Source: Gilvimarinus sp. DA14
GTDB lineage: Bacteria; Pseudomonadota; Gammaproteobacteria; Pseudomonadales; Cellvibrionaceae
DNA length: 64,000 nucleotides
NCBI RefSeq assembly: GCF_024204685.1
Contig: NZ_CP100350.1
Coordinates: forward strand, 3,250,501-3,314,500
Direction of reading: 5' to 3'
Shown here: positions 44,761 to 55,386 of the stretch, one piece after another
Layout: every line of letters begins with the position of its first letter
Position numbering within the stretch: position 1 is the stretch's first letter
Program-made: the position numbers and the translations under genes
The notes under the pieces: model-generated
What the model was told of the DNA's origin: nothing
Databases searched by the model: none
The model's input: only the letters and a program-made list of their open reading frames with translations

Positions 44761-45696
44761 GTGGCGACTATTGATAACAGTTTAATTGCGCAATTTGGTC
44801 GCGTCGGAGTCTTGTACGGCGGTCAGTCGGCGGAGCGTGAAATTTCCCTGAAAAGCGGCGCGGCAGTCATGGCTGCTTTGCAGCGCTTGGGGGTTAACAC
44901 CGTGGACTTGGATATTGGCGCCGACGGGATAAACCAATTGCAGCAGGCGCAAATTGATCGCGCTTTTATTGCGCTGCACGGGCCGGGTGGTGAAGACGGT
45001 CGCATTCAGGCGGTACTGGAATACTTGGGTATTCCGTTTACCGGCTGCGATGTGCAGTCCTCGGCCATCGCCATGGACAAACTGCGCACCAAACAATTGT
45101 GGCGAGGTGTGGGCGTACAAACCCCGGACTTTGTTTTACTCAATGACAACAGCTCGTGGCAGTTGGTGATTGAGCAGCTTGGCGGCGAAGTGATGGTGAA
45201 GCCGGCGCACGAAGGCTCAAGCATTGGCATGGCGCGCGTCGATAACGCAGATGCTTTAGCCGCCGCTTATCGCAAAGCGGCTGAGTTTGATGCTGTGGTA
45301 ATTGCCGAGCGGGTGATACGCGGGCCCGAGTACACCGTGGCCATTTTAGCCGGTGAAGCCCTCCCGCCCATTCGCCTGGAAACTCATCATCACTTTTACG
45401 ACTTTGATGCCAAGTATCTGGCCAGTGACACCCGTTATATCTGCCCCTGCGGTTTAGACGAAGTGCGCGAGTCGGCCATTCGCGCTCAGGCACTGGAAGC
45501 TTTTACCGCTATTGGTTGTCGCGACTGGGGGCGGGTGGATGTTATGGCCGATGAAGAAGGCGAGTTTTACATGCTGGAAGTGAATACGGTTCCGGGAATG
45601 ACTAACCACTCGCTGGTGCCCATGGCTGCTAAGGCTAAAGGTATGGACTTTGATGAGCTGGTATTAAAAGTACTGACGGAGAGTTTACAGCGATGA
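44761..45696 (+). CDS. ddl: D-alanine:D-alanine ligase
   Basis: This ATP-grasp enzyme makes the D-Ala-D-Ala used by MurF. The 311 residues fit DdlB (306 in E. coli). Landmarks are VLYGGQSAEREISLKSG, LHGPGGEDGRIQAVLE, GCDVQSSAIAMDK, VMVKPAHEGSSIGM, and DVMADEEGEFYMLEVNTVPGMT with the metal-binding Glu and Asn, followed by HSLVPMAA. The start is GTG with GGAG inside the murC end. It overlaps ftsQ by 4 nt. Confidence 0.95.
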   Translation: MATIDNSLIAQFGRVGVLYGGQSAEREISLKSGAAVMAALQRLGVNTVDLDIGADGINQLQQAQIDRAFIALHGPGGEDGRIQAVLEYLGIPFTGCDVQSSAIAMDKLRTKQLWRGVGVQTPDFVLLNDNSSWQLVIEQLGGEVMVKPAHEGSSIGMARVDNADALAAAYRKAAEFDAVVIAERVIRGPEYTVAILAGEALPPIRLETHHHFYDFDAKYLASDTRYICPCGLDEVRESAIRAQALEAFTAIGCRDWGRVDVMADEEGEFYMLEVNTVPGMTNHSLVPMAAKAKGMDFDELVLKVLTESLQR

Positions 45697-46517
45697 GCCA
45701 GCACGCCCGGCGCGCTAAAGGTTATCGGCAGGCCACTCCCAAGGGAGCGGTCAAACGCGGTGCCCCGCGTTTTGTCGGCCTGCGCCGAGCGTTTGCGCTA
45801 CTGCAAAAAGCCAGTGTCGTGGCTTTAGTCGTAGCGCTGGGTGCAGGGCTTTATCATTTTGGCGGCCAGACGCTCGGCGCATTGTTACAGCACCCGGTGG
45901 ATGAAGTTCGGGTTGAGGGGCAGTTTGCGCAAATCAGTCGTGAGCAGGCAACCAATCTGATTGGCAACGCCATTGATCGCGAGTACGTCGAGCTGGATTT
46001 AGCTCGGCTGAAAGAAAAACTCGAGGCTCACCCCTGGGTCGAGCGAGCGGTTATCAGCCGCGAGCTGCCCAGCGCACTGAGCGTTACTTTAATCGAGCAA
46101 GTACCTATTGCGCGCTGGGGAAAAAGCGGCTTTTTAAATCAGCGCGGTGAGGTGATTTACACCGAGCAAATTGACAGCTTGTCGCAGTTGCCCGAGTTAT
46201 CCGGCCGCGATATTGAGTCGGCAAAAATTATGCGGCAGTACCAGGATTTTTCGCGTCTATTGCGCTCGCGCAACTTAGGTATTGCCCGGCTTTGGGTAGA
46301 CGAGCTGGATACTTGGCGAATTCAGTTGGAAAGTCGTACCGAGCTGGTGCTGGGTAAAGACGAGCTGCCGGAAAAGCTACAGCGGTTTTTGCGCGTGTAC
46401 GACGAACACTTAGTACAGAACTTTGATGCAGTAGAACGCATCGACTTGCGTTATGCCAATGGCCTTGCAGTGTCCTGGTCCGATGAGTATGACGTAACGA
46501 TTGAGACAACGGGATAA
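45693..46517 (+). CDS. ftsQ: Cell division protein FtsQ
   Basis: FtsQ is a bitopic protein that recruits FtsB, FtsL and later divisome proteins. The 274 residues have a basic cytoplasmic tail (RRAKGYRQATPKGAVKRG), one helix (ASVVALVVALGAGLYHFGG), a POTRA domain (HPVDEVRVEGQFAQISREQATNLI) and the FtsQ beta domain (HPWVERAVISRELPSALSVTLIEQVPIARW). It ends with NGLAVSWS. ftsA follows after 54 nt. Confidence 0.94.
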   Translation: MSQHARRAKGYRQATPKGAVKRGAPRFVGLRRAFALLQKASVVALVVALGAGLYHFGGQTLGALLQHPVDEVRVEGQFAQISREQATNLIGNAIDREYVELDLARLKEKLEAHPWVERAVISRELPSALSVTLIEQVPIARWGKSGFLNQRGEVIYTEQIDSLSQLPELSGRDIESAKIMRQYQDFSRLLRSRNLGIARLWVDELDTWRIQLESRTELVLGKDELPEKLQRFLRVYDEHLVQNFDAVERIDLRYANGLAVSWSDEYDVTIETTG

Positions 46518-46571
46518 ACCACACAGTGAATCAATACAACACAGCAGTTTTGGGGAAAAGAGGTCCTATCA

Positions 46572-47807
46572 ATGGCGGGCTCTAATGACAACAAAATGGT
46601 AGTGGGGCTGGATATTGGCACATCCAAAGTGGTGGCCATTGTCGGCGCCGTCACGCCCGAAGGCGAGTTGGAAATTGTCGGCATAGGTTCGTGCCGTTCT
46701 AATGGCCTGAAAAAGGGTGTGGTGGTAAATATTGAATCCACTGTGCACTCCATTCAGCGCGCGGTCGAAGAGGCCGAGCTAATGGCGGGCTGCCAAATTC
46801 ACTCTGTTTATGCAGGCATTGCCGGCAGCCATATTCGCAGCCTTAACTCGCACGGCATAGTGGCGATTAAAGACCGCGAAGTGTACAGCCAGGATATTGA
46901 CCGGGTGATTGATGCCGCCCAGGCGGTGGCGATTCCGGCGGATCAAAAAATTCTGCATATTTTGCCGCAGGAATTTTTAATCGATGATCAAGAGGGCGTG
47001 AAAGAGCCCCTGGGTATGAGTGGCGTGCGCCTTGAAGCCAAGGTGCACTTGGTAACTTGCGCGGTAAATGCTGCGCAGAATATTGAAAAATGCATTCGTC
47101 GCTGTGGGCTTGAGGTGGAAGATATTATCCTCGAGCAGTTGGCTTCCAGTTACTCGGTGCTTACCGACGATGAGCGAGAGCTGGGCGTGTGTATTGTCGA
47201 TATCGGCGGCGGCACCACAGACATTGCCATTTTCACCGACGGCGCCATCCGCCATACCGGCGTCATTCCCATCGCTGGCGATCAAGTTACTAACGATATC
47301 GCCATGGCGTTGCGCACACCGACGCAGCACGCCGAAGAAATCAAAATTAAATACGCCTGCGCGCTTGCCAAGCTAACCGGCCCTGATGAAACCATCAAGG
47401 TGCCCAGTGTGGGTGATCGCGGCTCGCGCAGTTTGTCGCGCCAGGCATTGGCTGAAGTGGTCGAGCCACGCTATGACGAGCTGTTTACTCTGGTGCAAGC
47501 CGAACTGCGCCGCAGCGGTTTTGAAGACATGCTGCCCGGCGGCATCGTATTAACCGGTGGCACCGCAAAAATGGAAGGTGTGGTTGAGCTGGCCGAAGAA
47601 ATTTTTCACATGCCTGTGCGCCTGGGGGCGCCAGCCAATATTTCTGGGTTGTCCGACATAGTCAACAACCCGATTTACTCCACCGGTGTGGGGCTTTTGC
47701 AATACGCGCTGAAGCAACGTCAGGGCGAACATTCTGCAACACCGGCCAGCGACGGCGAACCCGGGTGGTTCGCACGGCTGAAAAAAATGTTTCAAGGCGA
47801 ATTTTAA
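46572..47807 (+). CDS. ftsA: Cell division protein FtsA
   Basis: FtsA is an actin-like ATPase that ties FtsZ filaments to the membrane. The 411 residues have phosphate 1 (VVGLDIGTSKVVAIVG), phosphate 2 (CIVDIGGGTTDIAIF), the adenosine motif (GIVLTGGTAKMEG), and the C-terminal amphipathic helix (GWFARLKKMFQGEF) that binds the membrane. The SHI/1C subdomain (SVYAGIAGSHIRSLNSHG) replaces the actin 1B domain. A ribosome-binding site AAGAGG lies upstream. Confidence 0.96.
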   Translation: MAGSNDNKMVVGLDIGTSKVVAIVGAVTPEGELEIVGIGSCRSNGLKKGVVVNIESTVHSIQRAVEEAELMAGCQIHSVYAGIAGSHIRSLNSHGIVAIKDREVYSQDIDRVIDAAQAVAIPADQKILHILPQEFLIDDQEGVKEPLGMSGVRLEAKVHLVTCAVNAAQNIEKCIRRCGLEVEDIILEQLASSYSVLTDDERELGVCIVDIGGGTTDIAIFTDGAIRHTGVIPIAGDQVTNDIAMALRTPTQHAEEIKIKYACALAKLTGPDETIKVPSVGDRGSRSLSRQALAEVVEPRYDELFTLVQAELRRSGFEDMLPGGIVLTGGTAKMEGVVELAEEIFHMPVRLGAPANISGLSDIVNNPIYSTGVGLLQYALKQRQGEHSATPASDGEPGWFARLKKMFQGEF

Positions 47808-47857
47808 ATTTTTCACTTTTTAATTTTTCATTTTACGGACGATGAGAGGGGACTACC

Positions 47858-49012
47858 ATGTTTGAACTAGTAGATGACATGCCACAAAACGCAGTGATTA
47901 AAGTCATTGGTGTGGGCGGTGGCGGCGGTAACGCCATCAAACACATGATTGCCAACCAGGTAGAAGGGGTAGAGTTTATCTGCGCCAATACCGATGCTCA
48001 GGCGCTTAACGACATCGATGCCAAAGTCGCGTTGCAACTGGGCAACAGCATGACCAAGGGTTTGGGGGCAGGTGCCAACCCCGAGGTGGGCCGTCAGGCG
48101 GCGATGGAAGATCGCGAGCGCATTGCCGAGTCTCTGCGCGGCGCCGATATGGTGTTTATTGCCGCCGGCATGGGCGGCGGCACTGGCACCGGCGCGGCGC
48201 CCATTGTTGCCGAAGTGGCGCGCGATATGGATATTCTTACGGTTGCGGTGGTGACCAAGCCCTTCCCGTTTGAAGGCCGCAAGCGGATGCAAATCGCCGA
48301 CGCGGGCATCAAAGAGCTGCAAGAGCGAGTTGACTCGTTGATTACCATCCCCAACGAAAAGCTGCTTTCAGTGCTGGGTAAAACCACCAGCCTGCTGGAC
48401 GCTTTTAAAGCCGCCAACAGTGTGTTGCAAGGCGCGGTACAGGGCATTGCCGATCTCATCATCCGCCCCGGCATGATCAACGTCGACTTTGCCGATGTGC
48501 GCACCGTTATGTCGGAAATGGGTATGGCGATGATGGGTACCGCTCACGCCCAGGGTGAGAATCGCGCTCGCGAAGCGGCCGAAGCGGCCATCCGCAGCCC
48601 GCTGCTGGAGGATGTAAACCTGCAGGGCGCGCGCGGCATTCTGGTGAACATTACCGCCGGTATGGATTTGTCGCTGGGCGAGTACGGCGAAGTGGGCGAT
48701 ACCATTGCCGAATTCTCTTCCGACGATGCCACCATTGTGGTGGGAACGGTTATCGATCCGGAGCTGTCTGACGAGCTGCGAGTCACGGTAGTGGCAACCG
48801 GTTTGGGCGCTGCCGAGGAAATGGCCAAGGCCCCTACCAAAGTAGTCGTGGATAACACCCGTCGCGCTGACGGCCAGGTTGACTACGCGGCTTTGGATCG
48901 TCCCACTGTGATGCGCAACGGTGCCAGTGCCCAGGCAGCAGCGGCTCCGGCGGCTGATCGCGATATGGAATATCTGGACATTCCGGCGTTTTTGCGTCGC
49001 CAGGCAGACTAA
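47858..49012 (+). CDS. ftsZ: Cell division GTPase FtsZ
   Basis: FtsZ is the tubulin-like GTPase that forms the Z-ring. The 384 residues have the N-terminal VIGVGGGGGNAIKHM, the tubulin signature AGMGGGTGTGAAPIVAEV, the T7 loop NVDFADVRTVMSEMG, and a C-terminal conserved tail YLDIPAFLRRQAD that binds FtsA and ZipA. A GAGAGGGG ribosome-binding site lies before the ATG. The 50-nt gap from ftsA is AT-rich. Confidence 0.97.
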   Translation: MFELVDDMPQNAVIKVIGVGGGGGNAIKHMIANQVEGVEFICANTDAQALNDIDAKVALQLGNSMTKGLGAGANPEVGRQAAMEDRERIAESLRGADMVFIAAGMGGGTGTGAAPIVAEVARDMDILTVAVVTKPFPFEGRKRMQIADAGIKELQERVDSLITIPNEKLLSVLGKTTSLLDAFKAANSVLQGAVQGIADLIIRPGMINVDFADVRTVMSEMGMAMMGTAHAQGENRAREAAEAAIRSPLLEDVNLQGARGILVNITAGMDLSLGEYGEVGDTIAEFSSDDATIVVGTVIDPELSDELRVTVVATGLGAAEEMAKAPTKVVVDNTRRADGQVDYAALDRPTVMRNGASAQAAAAPAADRDMEYLDIPAFLRRQAD

Positions 49013-49133
49013 TGCAGTGCCGGGGTGCGCTAACGCGCCCCGGGTAACTTGCATCCCTGGGTAACTGTGCTCCTCGCAACTTGCACCAGAGTTGGGCGAA
49101 AAGCGGTTAAAACTGGTGAACTTGGCGAAATTT

Positions 49134-49142
49134 TGCTATAGT
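49134..49142 (+). promoter_or_regulatory. Extended -10 promoter upstream of lpxC
   Basis: TTGCTATAGT holds an extended -10 (TGC followed by TATAGT) in the 283-nt gap between ftsZ and lpxC. No good -35 is seen at the right distance, which fits the extended -10 class. Confidence 0.45.
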
Positions 49143-49295
49143 CCGCCGTTTTAGACAGCCGTATTTTCAGGCGGCGTCGCGGTTAGTGCAAAAAATGGCT
49201 CAAACCAGTGCTTGGTATGGGTCGCACATGCTGCGAGACAGTCGCGCCTGCCCAGATGTTTGTCCAAACCATCGACATTAGAGCCATACCGTAAA

Positions 49296-50207
49296 ATGAT
49301 CAGACAGCGTACGCTAAAAAATGCCATTCGCGCCACAGGCGTTGGCTTGCACACCGGCCAGAAGGTTTATCTGACCCTGTTACCCGCTCCAGTAGACTCC
49401 GGCATCGTATTTCGCCGCGTGGATCTGGACCCGGTGGTGGAAATTGAAGCCAAGGCCGAAAACGTGGGAGATACCACCCTCTCTACCAGTTTGGTCAAGG
49501 ATGACGTTAAGGTATCAACCGTTGAGCATTTGCTCTCCGCCATGGCCGGGCTTGGCATTGATAACGCGATTGTCGAGGTAAGTGCTCCCGAAGTGCCAAT
49601 TATGGACGGCAGCGCCGGGCCTTTTGTCTTTTTGATTCAGTCAGCCGGTATCCAGGAGCAGGCCGCAGCGAAGAAGTTTATTCGCATCAAGCGTCCGGTC
49701 ACTGTCACCGATGGCGACAAGTCCGCAAGCTTTGTGCCTTTCGAAGGCTTCAAAGTGTCTTTCTCTATCGAGTTTGATCACCCGGTTTTTCAGGGGCGCT
49801 CTCTGGAAACCTCGGTGGACTTCTCCAGCACCTCCTTTGTAAAAGAAGTCAGCCGTGCGCGTACCTTCGGTTTTATGCATGAAATCGAATATTTGCGCTC
49901 CAAGGGTTTGGCCAAAGGCGGCAGCGTCGATAACGCCATTGTGGTGGATGAATACCGCATTTTGAACGAAGACGGCTTGCGCTACGAAGATGAGTTTGTA
50001 AAGCATAAGGTTCTGGACGCCATCGGCGATTTGTACCTGTTGGGTAACAGTCTGATTGGCGAATTTAAGGCTCACAAGTCTGGCCATGCCCTTAACAACA
50101 AGTCGCTGCGCCAGCTGATCGCCCAACCCGATGCCTGGGAAGTAGTCACTTTCGATGACGAGACCGCTGCGCCTATCTCCTACATGAAACCCCTGCTGGC
50201 GGTATAA
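49296..50207 (+). CDS. lpxC: UDP-3-O-acyl-GlcNAc deacetylase LpxC
   Basis: LpxC carries out the committed step of lipid A synthesis, a zinc-dependent deacetylation. The start at ATG 49296 ([22 protein letters not shown]) gives 303 residues, equal to other LpxC proteins; the frame from 49212 adds an unlikely leader. Zinc ligands are the His in [10 protein letters not shown] and the His and Asp in [12 protein letters not shown]. Landmarks [10 protein letters not shown] and the [20 protein letters not shown] substrate loop are present. It has its own gap and terminator. Confidence 0.96.
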   Translation: MIRQRTLKNAIRATGVGLHTGQKVYLTLLPAPVDSGIVFRRVDLDPVVEIEAKAENVGDTTLSTSLVKDDVKVSTVEHLLSAMAGLGIDNAIVEVSAPEVPIMDGSAGPFVFLIQSAGIQEQAAAKKFIRIKRPVTVTDGDKSASFVPFEGFKVSFSIEFDHPVFQGRSLETSVDFSSTSFVKEVSRARTFGFMHEIEYLRSKGLAKGGSVDNAIVVDEYRILNEDGLRYEDEFVKHKVLDAIGDLYLLGNSLIGEFKAHKSGHALNNKSLRQLIAQPDAWEVVTFDDETAAPISYMKPLLAV

Positions 50208-50220
50208 AATCGTCAAATTT

Positions 50221-50254
50221 AAGGCCTGTGGATTGTACTCTGCGGGCCTTTTTA
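50221..50254 (+). terminator. Terminator after lpxC
   Basis: AAGGCC pairs with GGCCTT (extended by a G-T and a G-C pair) around a long loop and is followed by five T. It begins 14 nt after the lpxC stop codon. Confidence 0.7.
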
Positions 50255-50378
50255 CTATAGTTGGCGACAATTTCCTGCAAGCTAATCGTTATAAGCGCGG
50301 CACACAATTATAATCGCCGCCCCAAAAAGTGTCGGTTAGTTAGCACTCAATAACCCGAAAAGTCGCTAATATAGTGCT

Positions 50379-51314
50379 ATGAAAATCATATTGGTCAGTA
50401 AACGTCACGGTCATGCCCGCAGCATTACGCTGGGTGGGTGGACGCGTGCCGTGCTGTCCGTATGCATTTTGGGGTTGCCTGCGGTAGCAGGGGTGCTGGG
50501 CTACCACTTATTGGTGGCGCAGGCTGGGCACAGTGATGTTTTCACCGCCGAAACCCGCCGAGCGTGGGAGGCGGCTTTGGCCCAGCAGAAGGAGCAGGTG
50601 GTTGAAAACCAGCGCCGCGCCCGTGCCGAAGTCGCCGCACTAACCCTAAAGGTAGCCGAGCTGCAGGCCCGCTTGGTGCGACTGGATGCACTGGGTGAGC
50701 GCCTGACCACCATCGCTAAGCTCGATCGCGGCGAGTTTGATTTTTCCCAATCTCCTGCATTGGGTGGCCCCGAGGGCGAAACTCTGGGCGATGCCTATGC
50801 CCCGCCCGACTTTCTTAGCGCCATTGATGATCTTACCCGGCAAATTGAAAACCGCGAGCAGCAGCTGGAAACCCTGGATGCTCTGCTGGTTAACCGCCGT
50901 CTAAAAGAAGATATTTTTGTCGCTGGCCGGCCTATCGAAAAAGGCTGGATGTCGTCGCGCTTTGGCCGCCGTACTGACCCCTTTAGCGGCAAGGCCGCCT
51001 GGCACGGCGGGGTAGACTTCGCCGGTAAAGAGGGCGCCAATATTATCGCCGTGGCCTCGGGCGTGGTTACCTGGTCCGGCGAGCGCAGTGGCTACGGCCA
51101 GTTGGTTGAGATTAACCACGGTAATGGTTTTACCACCCGCTACGCCCACAACAAAGAAAACACAGTAGATGTGGGCGATGTGGTGAAAAAGGGCCAGGTT
51201 ATTGGCCTGATGGGCTCTACCGGCCGTTCTACCGGCCCCCATGTGCACTTTGAAGTGTACAAAAACGGTCGCGCCGTCGATCCGGCCTCTTATATCCATC
51301 GCACCCTGCGATAA
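50379..51314 (+). CDS. M23 family (LytM-type) peptidoglycan endopeptidase
   Basis: This is a membrane-anchored periplasmic zinc endopeptidase that should cut peptidoglycan cross-links. The 311 residues have an N-terminal anchor ([22 protein letters not shown]), a coiled coil at about 60-110 ([22 protein letters not shown]), and the LytM domain from about 185. All zinc-binding residues are present: HGGVDF, the His in YAH and HVHFE, so it is likely active. The gene sits between lpxC and secA as in Pseudomonas, though the DUF721 gene usual there is absent. Confidence 0.92.
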   Translation: MKIILVSKRHGHARSITLGGWTRAVLSVCILGLPAVAGVLGYHLLVAQAGHSDVFTAETRRAWEAALAQQKEQVVENQRRARAEVAALTLKVAELQARLVRLDALGERLTTIAKLDRGEFDFSQSPALGGPEGETLGDAYAPPDFLSAIDDLTRQIENREQQLETLDALLVNRRLKEDIFVAGRPIEKGWMSSRFGRRTDPFSGKAAWHGGVDFAGKEGANIIAVASGVVTWSGERSGYGQLVEINHGNGFTTRYAHNKENTVDVGDVVKKGQVIGLMGSTGRSTGPHVHFEVYKNGRAVDPASYIHRTLR

Positions 51315-51399
51315 CTCTTCTTCCAACCCCGCAATTATTTATTCCTCTGGCGCCTACCGGGTCGCTGGAGACACTGATTTATCTATTCGGATTTTTAAC

Positions 51400-54141
51400 A
51401 TGTTAGGCAAAATTACCAAATTTATCGTCGGTTCTAAAAACGACCGGGTACTCAAGCGCATGCGCAAAGTGGTTGCGCGCATTAACGGGCTGGAAGAGCA
51501 AATGCAGGCGTTGTCCGACGCCGAGCTTAGAGCAAAAACCGACGAGTTTCGCGAGCGTTTTCAAAACGGTGAAAAGTTAGACGCGATTCTGCCCGAAGCC
51601 TTTGCCGTGGTGCGCGAAGCGGGTCAGCGCACTCTGGGTATGCGCCACTTTGATGTCCAGATGATTGGCGGTATGACCCTGCACGAAGGCTGCATTGCTG
51701 AAATGCGTACTGGTGAGGGTAAGACATTGATGTCCACCCTGCCGGCTTACCTGCGCGCCATTACCGGCCTGGGTGTGCACATCGTAACGGTTAACGACTA
51801 TCTTGCCAGCCGCGACGCCGCTTGGATGAAACCCCTGTACAGCTTTTTGGGCATTTCTGTCGGGGTTATCTACTCCGGGCAAGACCCGCAGAGCAAACGT
51901 GAAGCCTACGCTGCCGACATTACCTACGGCACCAACAATGAATTTGGCTTTGACTACCTGCGCGACAACATGGCTATGTCCAAAGCCGACAAAGCCCAGC
52001 GCCCACTGCACTTTGCGGTGGTAGACGAGGTGGACTCCATCTTGATTGACGAGGCGCGTACGCCGTTGATTATCTCTGGGCCCTCGCAAAACAGCTCGGA
52101 AATGTATCAGCGTATGAACAAGCTGATTGGCAGCCTGTCGCGTCAGCAGGAGGACGAAGAAGACGGCGATTACTTTGTTGATGAAAAAAGCCGCCAGGTC
52201 GAGCTGACCGAGCAGGGCCACCAACATGTTGAGCAGCTGCTGATTGATGCGGGCCTGCTGCCTGCCGAAGACAGCCTTTACTCGGCCGCCAACCTCAGTC
52301 TGCTGCACCATGTGAATTCGGCGCTGCGCGCCCACGCACTGTTCCATCGCGATGTTGAATACATTGTGCAAAACAGCGAAGTGGTATTAATTGATGAGCA
52401 CACTGGCCGCACCATGCCGGGCCGGCGTTTGTCCGAGGGCCTGCATCAGGCGATTGAGGCAAAAGAGGGTGTGCGCATTCAAAGCGAGAGCCAGACCCTG
52501 GCGTCGACCACTTTCCAGAATTTGTTTCGTTTGTATCCCACGCTGTCGGGCATGACCGGTACCGCCGATACCGAAGCTTTTGAATTTCGCGAAATTTATG
52601 GCCTGGATGTGGTGGTTATTCCCACCAACAAACCCAAGCAGCGTATCGATAAGAACGATTTGGTGTATCTGTCCATCGAAGAAAAGTTCGATGCGATCGT
52701 GCACGACATCGAGGAATACCGTAATAACAATGCGCCGATTCTGGTGGGTACGGCTTCCATTGAAACCTCTGAGGAAATGTCCCGTCGCCTGCAAAAGGCC
52801 AAAATTCCGCATCAGGTATTGAACGCTAAATACCATGAAAAAGAGGCCGAAATTATCGCCCAGGCAGGCCGCCCGGGCACCGTAACCATCGCCACCAATA
52901 TGGCGGGTCGGGGTACGGATATTGTGTTAGGTGGTAACTGGGAGGCCGAAGTGGCCCAACTGGAAAACCCCACCGAAGTGCAAATCGAAAAAGTTAAGGC
53001 CGACTGGAAAGAGCGCCATCAGTTAGTTATTGAAGCCGGGGGTTTGCACATTATCGGTACCGAGCGCCACGAGTCGCGTCGTATCGATAACCAGCTGCGC
53101 GGCCGCTCGGGCCGTCAGGGCGACCCGGGTGTGACCCGTTTTTACCTGTCGCTGGAAGATAACCTTATGCGTATCTTTGCCTCCGACCGGGTGCGCAACT
53201 TTATGCAGGCGCTGGGTATGGATAAGGGAGAGGCCATTGAGCACCGCATGGTGAACAACGCCATCGAAAAAGCCCAGCGTAAAGTTGAAGGCCGCAACTT
53301 CGATATTCGTAAGCAGCTGCTGGAGTTTGATGATGTTGCCAACGATCAGCGTCAAATTGTTTACCAGCAACGCAACGAGCTGCTCGAGGCAGATGATATT
53401 TCCGATACCATCACCAATGTGCGCGCCGATGTGGTTCACGATGTAGTCAGCACACATGTTCCGCCGCAATCCATTGAAGAGCAGTGGGATATTCCCGCGC
53501 TGGAAAAACAACTGGAAGCCGACTTTGGGCTGCAACTGCCAGTGCAAAAGTGGCTGGATGAAGACGACAACCTGCACGAAGAAACTCTGCGCGAACGCAT
53601 TTTGAGTGAAGTGCAGGGCGCCTACGACGCCAAGTGCGAGCGCATTGGTGAAGCGGTGGGCAAACCGGATGCCATGCGCGAGCTGGAACGTCAGGTTATG
53701 TTGCAGGTGCTGGATAACTCCTGGAAAGAGCAGCTGGCCAGCATGGATCACCTGCGTCAGGGCATTAACCTGCGCTCATACGCACAGCGCAACCCCAAAC
53801 AGGAATACAAGCGCGAAGCCTTCTACCTGTTCCAGCAAATGCTGGATACCGTCAAAGAAGAAACCATTAAACTGCTGGCGCGGGTTGAACCCATCACCCA
53901 GGAGCAAATGGACCAAGTGGAGCAGCGTCGCCGCGAGATGGAAGAGCAGCAACGCCGCCAAATGCAGTTAAAGCACGAGCAGGCTTCTGCCATGGGTGAG
54001 GCGTCGCAAGGCGCGTCCGAGCAACCGGGCCAGCAGGGCAGCGCTCCCTACACCCGCGATGGGCGCAAGGTCGGGCGCAACGATCCCTGCCCCTGTGGTT
54101 CGGGGCAGAAATACAAACAGTGTCACGGTAAATTAAGTTAA
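51400..54141 (+). CDS. secA: Preprotein translocase ATPase SecA
   Basis: SecA is the motor that drives preproteins through SecYEG. The ATG at 51400 ([16 protein letters not shown]) was chosen by family start; the longer frame from 51241 overlaps the peptidase gene. The 913 residues have Walker [13 protein letters not shown]-type [15 protein letters not shown], the [17 protein letters not shown] motif (here [15 protein letters not shown]), and a C-terminal zinc-binding [14 protein letters not shown] that contacts SecB. I see no secM-like gene before it. Confidence 0.97.
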   Translation: MLGKITKFIVGSKNDRVLKRMRKVVARINGLEEQMQALSDAELRAKTDEFRERFQNGEKLDAILPEAFAVVREAGQRTLGMRHFDVQMIGGMTLHEGCIAEMRTGEGKTLMSTLPAYLRAITGLGVHIVTVNDYLASRDAAWMKPLYSFLGISVGVIYSGQDPQSKREAYAADITYGTNNEFGFDYLRDNMAMSKADKAQRPLHFAVVDEVDSILIDEARTPLIISGPSQNSSEMYQRMNKLIGSLSRQQEDEEDGDYFVDEKSRQVELTEQGHQHVEQLLIDAGLLPAEDSLYSAANLSLLHHVNSALRAHALFHRDVEYIVQNSEVVLIDEHTGRTMPGRRLSEGLHQAIEAKEGVRIQSESQTLASTTFQNLFRLYPTLSGMTGTADTEAFEFREIYGLDVVVIPTNKPKQRIDKNDLVYLSIEEKFDAIVHDIEEYRNNNAPILVGTASIETSEEMSRRLQKAKIPHQVLNAKYHEKEAEIIAQAGRPGTVTIATNMAGRGTDIVLGGNWEAEVAQLENPTEVQIEKVKADWKERHQLVIEAGGLHIIGTERHESRRIDNQLRGRSGRQGDPGVTRFYLSLEDNLMRIFASDRVRNFMQALGMDKGEAIEHRMVNNAIEKAQRKVEGRNFDIRKQLLEFDDVANDQRQIVYQQRNELLEADDISDTITNVRADVVHDVVSTHVPPQSIEEQWDIPALEKQLEADFGLQLPVQKWLDEDDNLHEETLRERILSEVQGAYDAKCERIGEAVGKPDAMRELERQVMLQVLDNSWKEQLASMDHLRQGINLRSYAQRNPKQEYKREAFYLFQQMLDTVKEETIKLLARVEPITQEQMDQVEQRRREMEEQQRRQMQLKHEQASAMGEASQGASEQPGQQGSAPYTRDGRKVGRNDPCPCGSGQKYKQCHGKLS

Positions 54142-54153
54142 GCGAGACGATAA

Positions 54154-55374
54154 ATGGCCGTAGGTGAATATCCGTTTCCGGTTATGCCCCCCATTGCGGG
54201 GGTTTCTATTGGGGTTGCTGCAGCAGGTATAAAAAAGCCCGGCCGCAACGATTTATTGTTGTTCTCGTTGTGCGAAGGCGCCAGCGTGGCCGGGGTATTT
54301 ACCCAAAACGCCTTTTGCGCCGCGCCTATTAAAATTTGCCGCGAGCATTTACGACACGCCAGCCCGCGTTTGCTGGTGGTTAACTCGGGTAACGCCAATG
54401 CCTGCACCGGTAATAGCGGCCGCGCCAACGCGCTAAGTGTGTGCGACCAGGTGGCCAGCCAGTATGGCTTAAGTACAGCCGAGGTATTGCCCTTTTCCAC
54501 CGGTGTTATCGGCGAGCCACTGCCCGTGGGTAAAATTAATGCGGTTGTTCCCGCGCTGGTGCAAAGCGCGCAGGAAGATAACTGGCAACTGGCTGCGCGC
54601 GCCATTATGACGACCGATACTCGCCCCAAAGGCGCGACACGCCAGGTAGAAATTGATGGCACCATCGTCACCGTCAACGGTATCGCCAAAGGCGCCGGCA
54701 TGATCAACCCCAACATGGCCACCATGCTGGGTTTTATCGCCACCGACGCGGCAATCGATAAAGCAGCCTTGCAGACTCTGGTGCGCGAAGCGGCGGGCCT
54801 TTCGTTTAACCGCATTACCATCGACGGTGATACCTCCACCAATGACGCCTGCATGGTGATGGCATCGGGTAAGGCAGGCAATAACTATATTGCTGATACA
54901 CAGTCAGACGCTTACCAAACATTAAAAACGGCGATTAGCGAGGTGTGTACCGAGCTGGCGCAAATGATTGTTGCCGATGGCGAAGGCGCCACCAAATTTG
55001 TCACCATTGATGTAAAAGGCGGCGCCAGCCACGACGAGTGTTTAAAAGTTGCCTACGCCGTGGCCCACTCACCGCTGATTAAAACCGCGCTGTTTGCCTC
55101 CGACCCTAACTGGGGCCGCATTGTCGCCGCCATTGGCTACGCCGGAGTCGAAAGTCTGGACGACACATTGGTGACGGTGCACTTAAACGACGTGCTAATC
55201 GTCGAAAACGGCGGCCGCGCCGACTCCTACACCGAAGAGCAAGGCCAAAAGGTAATGAGTGGCGAGCGCATCGGCATTCACATCGATCTCGGCCGTGGCG
55301 ATTGCAGCGAACTGTTGTGGACGACGGACCTGTCTTACGAATACGTTCGCATTAACGCCGACTACCGAACTTAG
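54154..55374 (+). CDS. argJ: Bifunctional ornithine acetyltransferase / N-acetylglutamate synthase
   Basis: ArgJ transfers acetyl from acetylornithine to glutamate and can also use acetyl-CoA, in arginine synthesis. The 406 residues include the autocleavage site KGAGMINPNMATMLGF, in which the Thr before MLGF becomes the N-terminal nucleophile of the beta chain. The substrate-binding NSGNANACTG block near residue 70 and the C-terminal NADYRT are typical. It lies 12 nt after secA, in the same order as in Pseudomonas. Confidence 0.96.
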   Translation: MAVGEYPFPVMPPIAGVSIGVAAAGIKKPGRNDLLLFSLCEGASVAGVFTQNAFCAAPIKICREHLRHASPRLLVVNSGNANACTGNSGRANALSVCDQVASQYGLSTAEVLPFSTGVIGEPLPVGKINAVVPALVQSAQEDNWQLAARAIMTTDTRPKGATRQVEIDGTIVTVNGIAKGAGMINPNMATMLGFIATDAAIDKAALQTLVREAAGLSFNRITIDGDTSTNDACMVMASGKAGNNYIADTQSDAYQTLKTAISEVCTELAQMIVADGEGATKFVTIDVKGGASHDECLKVAYAVAHSPLIKTALFASDPNWGRIVAAIGYAGVESLDDTLVTVHLNDVLIVENGGRADSYTEEQGQKVMSGERIGIHIDLGRGDCSELLWTTDLSYEYVRINADYRT

Positions 55375-55386
55375 TATTTCTGCTTT

